A DNA stretch of 64,000 bases from Morella rubra (lineage: Eukaryota > Streptophyta > Magnoliopsida > Fagales > Myricaceae), in assembly GCA_003952965.2 (NCBI GenBank), contig CM025850.1, positions 11,407,844 to 11,471,843 on the forward strand, read 5' to 3'. The notes beneath the pieces are model-generated. The model saw only the letters and a program-made list of their open reading frames with translations, was not told the DNA's origin and searched no databases. Below are positions 58,135-64,000 of the stretch, in pieces. Each line of letters opens with the position of its first letter. Within the stretch, counting starts at the first letter, position 1. Made by a program: the position numbers and the translations under genes.

Positions 58135-59766
58135 TGTGAGTCTAAATAACAACCCAAGAGGGGGGTGAATTGGTTTTTCAAAAACGTAGTCCTTTTTCAA
58201 TAAAAACCCAGATATGAAAAATAGTCCTTTTTAACAATTAATAATGCAAATCTAAATGTGTATAATGCTAAGCAAAATATATGCAATAATGATAAAGCAT
58301 AAAACATAAATCTCCACAAGTATAATATATGTACTAAAAACGTAAAAGAGTGATAGAGTTAGAGAGATGACACCGTAATTTTAGGTGCTTCGGCCAACAC
58401 TTGCCTACGTCCACCCCCAAGGCTATTGACTTCCTTGGGCTTCCTTCACTATTCTCCAAATAGCAAATACACCTTAGCTTCCGGGGTGCTAAGGAACCTT
58501 TACAAAGCGTTTTTCGAGTTCATTCAACTCTCTCACAAATCCCCAAAACCTAAGGGATTTCTTCTACTCTCACAAGTAGGACAAGTGTTTTCCCAACACT
58601 CCTCACAAATCCCCAAAACCCCAAGAGATTTCTTCTACCTCTCACGAGTAGACAAGTGTTCACCCAACACTTAAGTGTTTTACAAATAATGGGTACAACA
58701 AGGAATGACTCTCTAAGCCGAATATGCAAGTGGAAAAGCTCACAACGTGTGGAATGGCTCTCTAAGCTGAATTAGCAAATGAAAAGCTCAATAAAGTGCA
58801 AGAAGACAAGATTCTTGAATGAGACCTAAAGTTTGGCAAGTAAGAGCTCAAGCTTTTCTGGTAGGTGCGTCTTCCCTCTTCTTCAAAGCACTTTCTCTCT
58901 CTAAAAGTTAGGACGTTATGATTGATTGTGCAAGTGTGTTGTCTCTTCTTCAAGAAACTTCTCTCTCTTTGGAGGCTAGATCGTCAAGGATAAGCACGAG
59001 AAGAAGATTTAACAATGGGAGCTTTGATCTTGGAGGAATCAACAAATGAAATCTTTGGATCTTGCTTTCTCTCTCTATGGAGGTAGATTTTGAATAATGA
59101 TGCAAATCCTTGCTTTCTCTCTCTATCTCATTCTTCTTATAGCCCAAGGTTTCAACGGTCATCAAGTACCCTTTATTGTGCCGTTGGAGGGCATCCAAGT
59201 CATTTGAGACATTTTGGAGACTTTTTTGATGAGTTGCGTGATTCCAGAGTATCTGCAAATTCGCACCATGTGTCGACACATTGTTTCATGTGTCGACACT
59301 TTAAACTTAGTCTGAAATTTTGCTCTCGGGAGACAGTGCAATGTGTCGACACATGCCTCAATTGTCGACCACTTCCGCAGCCAAAAAAATCACTTTGAAT
59401 GGCCTGAAATAAGCTCTCGGGAGACAGTGCAATGTGTCGACACATGCCTTCAATGTGTCGACACATTGACACTTAGTCTGAAAAATTTGTTCTTTGACAG
59501 CAATTTCTCCAATTCAACTTTAAAGCATCCAAACCATTCCAACACTTCTTTAAACACCTACAATATGAAAAATTGATCTTATCAACTTGTGTAATGGTGT
59601 TCAAGTCCACTTAAAAATAGTTTAAGGAAATAACTTCAATCCTTTGAAATACATTATAGAAATAGTGGATTGATAATGTAAAATCTAAAATCCTTCAAAA
59701 CTTAGAATTTTTTGTTATCATCAAAATCAATTATGGATTGTTTGCAAAAACAACCTTGGGCTAACA
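58135..59766 (-). mobile_element. Solo LTR inside the MULE
   Basis: On the plus strand it runs from TGTGAGTCTAAATAAC to GGGCTAACA, with TG...CA ends and a perfect 5-bp duplication ATTTG (58130-58134 and 59767-59771). On the minus strand it opens TGTTAGCCCAAGG and ends with a TTCACCCCCCTCTTGGG word, as in other plant Copia LTRs, which sets the orientation. It has direct repeats near 58530-58660 and several palindromic TGTGTCGACACAT words at 59270-59465. Confidence 0.9.
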
Positions 59767-59930
59767 ATTTGTTTTAAGAAAGAAAAAATAAACAAATAAT
59801 AAATGTACAAAAATCTATATTTTCTTAAAAGTACTAAGGAAAAATGGCATTTATCATTTTGATGGTTGTTGAACAAATATTGTTCTTTCTCTAGACTATG
59901 GCTGAAAATATTAATCAATTAGTAAAAGTG

Positions 59931-60503
59931 GGCCACACCACAGTTCCGAACAAAATGGGGCAAACCATACAAATGAATTATTTACTGTCTTCACAAAGAA
60001 CATGTCTACCAATGAGGAACAAGTCAATTAGTCAACATTCATTCCTCTCTCTTGCTCTCACTTTCTAACAGTTTCTAAATAAAGCAAATAGTAAAAGAGA
60101 GAAAAAACAATCCCGAAAAGAATGTCTGCAAACTCACCGCAACGAAATGTGAAAATGGCGATCGGCCTTTTCACGCAGCAAACATACTATTTTGGTTCTT
60201 TCAGCGTCTAGGTTCTTCACGCAGCAAACGTACTATTTTGGGGAGGAAATCTGAGGCTCTGCTAGGGCGTGAAACTCAGATTTGGGGCTTTGAAAACGTT
60301 CGGAACGAGTCGGAGATGGCCAGAACCAAATATGCAGGAATACTTGGGTCGTGGAGTCGGGGCACCCCAGAAGTTGCTACTATTAAAATCAGCTAGCGCG
60401 ATTCTGCACAATCCCAAAATTTACCAGAACCATCGATCCTCTCACCGGGGCAGAAGCATCCGGAACAATATTCACACTCCACCTATCACACCTTCTGACA
60501 CTC
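59931..60503 (-). repeat. Right terminal inverted repeat of the MULE
   Basis: It mirrors the left repeat closely from 59931 to about 60370. From about 60380 outward the match becomes patchy, with indels, up to the presumed terminus at 60503 (complement GAGTGTCAGAAGG against GAGTGTAGAAGG at the left). The loss of quality starts where the error-rich rDNA region is approached. Confidence 0.8.
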
Positions 60504-60817
60504 GAGCGAGGATAGGACACGAACCGACCTAATGAGCTGACCACAATAGGGTCCTAGAAATACCATCACGTTGCGAAGTTCCGTATTCAGCAGCAAGATC
60601 ACAGAATGGCTTGGACCGTTAAGTCCAACAAGGTGCGCAAATCTGGCACCACCTGGTAATCCGTATAGAATATTGGCGCCGCTTCGCCGTACCATTCACG
60701 ATCTGTCAGCAAAAGGAGTCATTGCTCCCGCTCCATCTTTCCAAGCCGCGCATCAAGGTTAGGCAGAATTTTCTACTATCAAGGCACCGGTCTTTGCCGG
60801 CGCGGCTATTTTATCCG
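60504..60817. other. Junction between the MULE and 25S rDNA
   Basis: No gene is seen. By position it should hold the last part of 25S rRNA in complement, but only faint matches remain (for example GCAGCAAGATCAC near 60592). Confidence 0.4.
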
Positions 60818-61780
60818 CCCGAGGTTCACCCAACGACCACGTGCCTTTCGGGGGCCGGATGGCCCCTACTGCAGCTCGGCAATCGGGCGCCGCCCGGTGC
60901 GCAAACGTGCGTCGCTTCTAGGCCCTGGATTTTTTTTCCGATTTTCTTCATTGACTTAGAGGCTTTCAGTCATAATCCAACGCACGTTAGCTTCGCGCCA
61001 CTGGCTTTTCAATCAATCACAAAGCCTGATGCACCTAAATTCTTGTGCGGAATCAAAGCACGGTTCCTCTGGTACTAGGGTTGATGATTATCCTATACCA
61101 CATATCATCAGGACGTAGGGTCAAAACTACATCCTTTTTTCAGAGTCCTCACGACGGTCTATAACCCCTAGAGCTCACCCGTTCCTCATTGGTGGGTGGA
61201 AAACAAGTCCACACTTGTGTGAATATCTGCTTCAGCACATTCGATATTGCAAAGAGGCCGAATCGAGATAAGGTATCAAAAAGACAACACGTCGACTGGA
61301 ACTGAGAACGCTTTGGCAGTTTCCACACCATGATTATTCCTCTGCTTCGGTAACTTTTCTGGAGCGACCCTCTAGCTTCCAACTATCCGAATAGCTATAG
61401 TATTTCTTTGAGGCCACCGGCTTCTGCGCGCGGTTCGATGATTCGTATCTTGGAAATCTGATTCAAACGAGTTTTACCCTTTGTTTCCCACACGAAGCAT
61501 TTCTCGTTTTTCTCGCGTGCTATTGACGCTTGCTCTCTCAGGACAACACCTCGCATTTTAGTCTTTAACAGATCTGATGGGAGCCGCCCCAGCCAAACTC
61601 CCCACCTCACAATGTCTTCCGCCCGGATCGAACCGCCGAAGCTATCCTTGGGTCCAAAAAGAGGGTCAATGCCCCGCCTCCGATTCACGGAATAAGAAAA
61701 ATAACGTTAAAAGTAGTGGAATTTCACTTTCGCCTTTCGGCTACCACTTATCCTACACCTCTCAAGTCAATTCACAAAGT

Positions 61781-61813
<33 letters not shown>

Positions 61814-64000
61814 TCCCGCTGATTATACCTGCCACGCCCACGTCTCCCTTGGGTTCCTTCGGAGGTTTCCTTGGCTCTTGAATAAGTAAGACAGGTTACA
61901 TGTGGTTGAATCTCCGCTCTAAATCCAAATATTCATGCTCCCCGTCACTAATAATGAATGATCGAGAATCGCAGTCTTCTGGCTACCTTTAAGAGAAAGT
62001 ACCAAACTAAGTTAACTACCCGCCGTTTACCCGCGCCGACGATTGTTGAAATTACTACTTCACTTATGACAATATCAAGACAAATTTGTCCAAGAAAATC
62101 TACCAATTGCGTCTGCTGATGGAGCAACTCACGCCAGGACCAATCGCATATGCCTTTGTTATTATTAACCGTAAGTCGTATTACCCATTGTCACTACGTA
62201 ACCTAAATTTCTAGTTCGACTGTTCGAAACCGCCACGGGGAGCCGACGAGTCGTTCCCCTAATCCGATCGCCTTTCCCGCCATGAATCACAATTACATAT
62301 ATTATTCATCCTGCCGGTCACGCGCTTGCGAGGCACGCTGCGACGAGCCGCGCGGTAAGGCAGCTCCCGAAGCAAGGATACACCGAACCAGTACTGCGTC
62401 TGTTCGGCTACTGCGACCTACCCACGTGCAGCCCCTCAAGCCCTCCTCCTTTCCAATTAACAACTTACCTGATTAGGCATAGCCGGATCCTGAGCGGGGC
62501 GACGGATAGCGGGGAAACGAGGAGAGAGTCAACAGCACTGGGGGGCGGGGGCGAGTTACGGAATCCGGATTTTATTGCCGGATGGGATCCCTGTGCTTAA
62601 AACAATTGTTCCAAATCGACCAGAAGGCTGTTCACCTTGGAAGAAACTCTCGATGCGTGTCTTTGCAATGAGTACGGAGAGCCCCCAGGGGTGGAATGGT
62701 CAACCATTATCCGGCTTCCTCTCTACTTCCCAAATGGTGAGACGCAGGGGGCGCACTCGCACCAACTGCGAAAGTGCGGTGCTCCTTCCGCCGCAGACTC
62801 CTACCTAGCCAGGGCTGCGAGCCGATTTCCCTACAGCGTAGGTGGGCATGGCCCTGAGTTAATGGGAACAGAAAAGAAACTCCTTGAAGGAGAGCCAGAA
62901 CAGTCTCCCGGGGATCTGGCATCACTTGAATGCCCATGTAATCTACCTTCACAACTTCGCCGTCACCCAGCCGCCACGTCCCTTCGGTTCACCAGGAATT
63001 GCTAAACCGATTCCCTGCGACAGCTCGCTGAATTTACATCTGATTACTCTAAGAGAAACGATAGTCCCCGAGTCATACTGAGAGCGTAGACGAAGTGCGA
63101 ACTTGAACCAATCTAGCATTAGTTTTCCTGATCAAATGGAACCTTTCCCCTCTTCGGCTTTCAAAGTTCTCATTTGAATATTTTCTACTACCACCAAGAT
63201 CTGCACTGACGGCCGCTCCGCCCGGGCTCTCGCCCCAGGTTTTGCAGCGACCTCCGCGCCCTCCTACTCATCGGGTCCTGGCACTTGCCCCGACGGCCGT
63301 GTATAGGTCGCGCGCTTCAGCGTCATCCATTTTCGGGGCTAGTTGATTCAGCAGGTGAGTTGTTACACACTCCCTAGCGGATTTCGACTTCCATGACAAC
63401 CGTCCTGCTGTCTTAATCGACCAACACCCTTTGTGGGTTCGAGGTTAGCGCGCAGTTGGGCACAGTAACCCGGCTTCCGGTTCATCACGCATCGCCAGTT
63501 CTGCTTACCAAAAAATGGCCCACTTGGAGCTCTTGATTCCTTGGCGCGGCTCAACAAAACAGCCGCGCCGTCCTACCTATTTAACAGTTTGAGAATAGGT
63601 CTTGAGGGGCGTGCGGCCCCCGATGCGCTCTAACATGCTTTACCCGCATGAACTCGCCACGTGGCTCCAGCTATCCTCGATGGGACACACTTCGGAGAAA
63701 CAGCTACTACAGAGACGGTCGATTAGTCTTTCGCCCCCTCATACCCCAAAGTCAAGACGAACATTTAGCACGTCCAGTATCGCCTCGCGGGCCAGTTCCT
63801 CTGGCCTTTTCGCCCCGCTCAGCATAGTTCACCAATCTTTCGCCCGGTTCCCGCAACAGTCATGCTCTCCCTAAACTCGAAAACCCTTCAGAAGAGAATA
63901 CCAAGGAAGCTCGGTCGGCGATGCAACCCACGCGTTAGCGGCGGCCACAGCAATCAAGCTTTTCCTTGACGTCTTCTTAAACGGGTTTACTAGGCCCGTT
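60818..64000 (-). rRNA. 25S ribosomal RNA, partial, with many indels
   Basis: Read in complement it is collinear with plant 25S rRNA, its 3' side at about 60818 and running off the window before the 5' end. Conserved plus-strand landmarks include TTCAGTCATAATCCA (60966), GCCGCCCCAGCCAAACTCCC (61581), CACGGAATAAG (61684), CTCAAGTCAATTCACAAAG (61762), CCTTTCCCCTCTTCGG (63142) and GGGGCTAGTTGATTC (63334). Accuracy is patchy: about 63120-63560 is nearly perfect while other parts have an extra or missing base every few tens of bases, often in homopolymers. CpG sites are largely retained. As written it could not be functional. Unpolished long-read sequence is the simplest reading; a recent pseudogene is the alternative. 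Confidence 0.9.

Larger units (their letters stand above)
53012..60503. mobile_element. MULE (Mutator-like) with long TIRs, FAR1-type
   Basis: Long inverted repeats at 53012-53547 and 59931-60503 enclose a FAR1-type MULE transposase pseudogene (minus) and a GRF-zinc-finger frame (plus). A solo LTR (58135-59766) is nested inside. Inner ends are sharply defined (TGTGGCC at 53541, GGCCACA at 59931). The outer ends are less certain because the last 130 bases of the right repeat are poorly matched, and no 9-bp target duplication is seen. That is expected if the right outer part is damaged or misread. Confidence 0.82.

Noticed and set aside
53012-60503. A 9-bp target duplication for the MULE
   Set aside because: No matching nonamers at the proposed ends; the right outer end is too degraded to place.
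60818-64000. Protein-coding frames and an organellar rRNA origin at the window end
   Set aside because: Order and sequence follow cytosolic plant 25S rRNA in complement; the frames are accidental.

Overview
The window is a plant nuclear segment, almost certainly from a eudicot and probably a woody species. One ordinary spliced plant gene, CTU2, sits among Copia, LINE, CACTA, hAT and MULE transposons. Intergenic DNA is AT-rich and introns have plain GT...AG borders. I cannot name the species from sequence alone.

Layout. 1-4.1 kb is anonymous sequence with no recognisable gene. It runs into the right end of a CACTA transposon (to 4813). 4.8-6.3 kb holds a broken copy of a small secreted acidic-protein gene. 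6916-15151 is a CACTA element with matching 3-bp target duplications (AGC). It carries a decayed hAT transposon (8223-11728) that splits one of its own reading frames. 15.4-19.6 kb is a tandem duplication containing one intact multi-pass membrane protein gene of unknown family (18668-19609) and a truncated copy with a nearby hairpin. 21563-25414 is CTU2, the cytosolic tRNA 2-thiolation subunit, complete in seven exons.

From CTU2 to about 45.9 kb the DNA is a tandem array. Each unit carries the 3' part of CTU2, then an acidic secreted-protein gene on the minus strand, then a tRNA-derived SINE. The first unit has the live CTU2 and an intact acidic gene (26287-26832). The second has a dead CTU2 half-copy (28615-31180) and an acidic gene split by a Copia element (31602-41673). 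The 5' LTR of that Copia is itself split by a BED-type hAT (31703-35316). The third has another intact acidic gene (44114-44722).

46.4-52.4 kb is a minus-strand LINE with an intact ORF1, a broken ORF2 and a solo LTR inserted near its 3' end. 53012-60503 is a MULE with terminal inverted repeats of over 500 bp. Inside are a FAR1-type transposase pseudogene, a GRF-zinc-finger/coiled-coil/membrane-tail reading frame and another solo LTR. From about 60.8 kb to the window end is 25S ribosomal RNA on the minus strand, full of scattered indels but with CpG largely kept. It looks more like unpolished long-read sequence or a very recent dead copy than an old pseudogene.

The only genes I would call potentially functional host genes are CTU2, two acidic secreted-protein genes and the membrane protein gene. 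The most interesting unexplained item is the acidic family: signal peptide, conserved basic block, hypervariable Asp/Glu-rich middle and a similar basic C-terminus, in at least four copies. That resembles the architecture of secreted peptide precursors, but its function is unknown.
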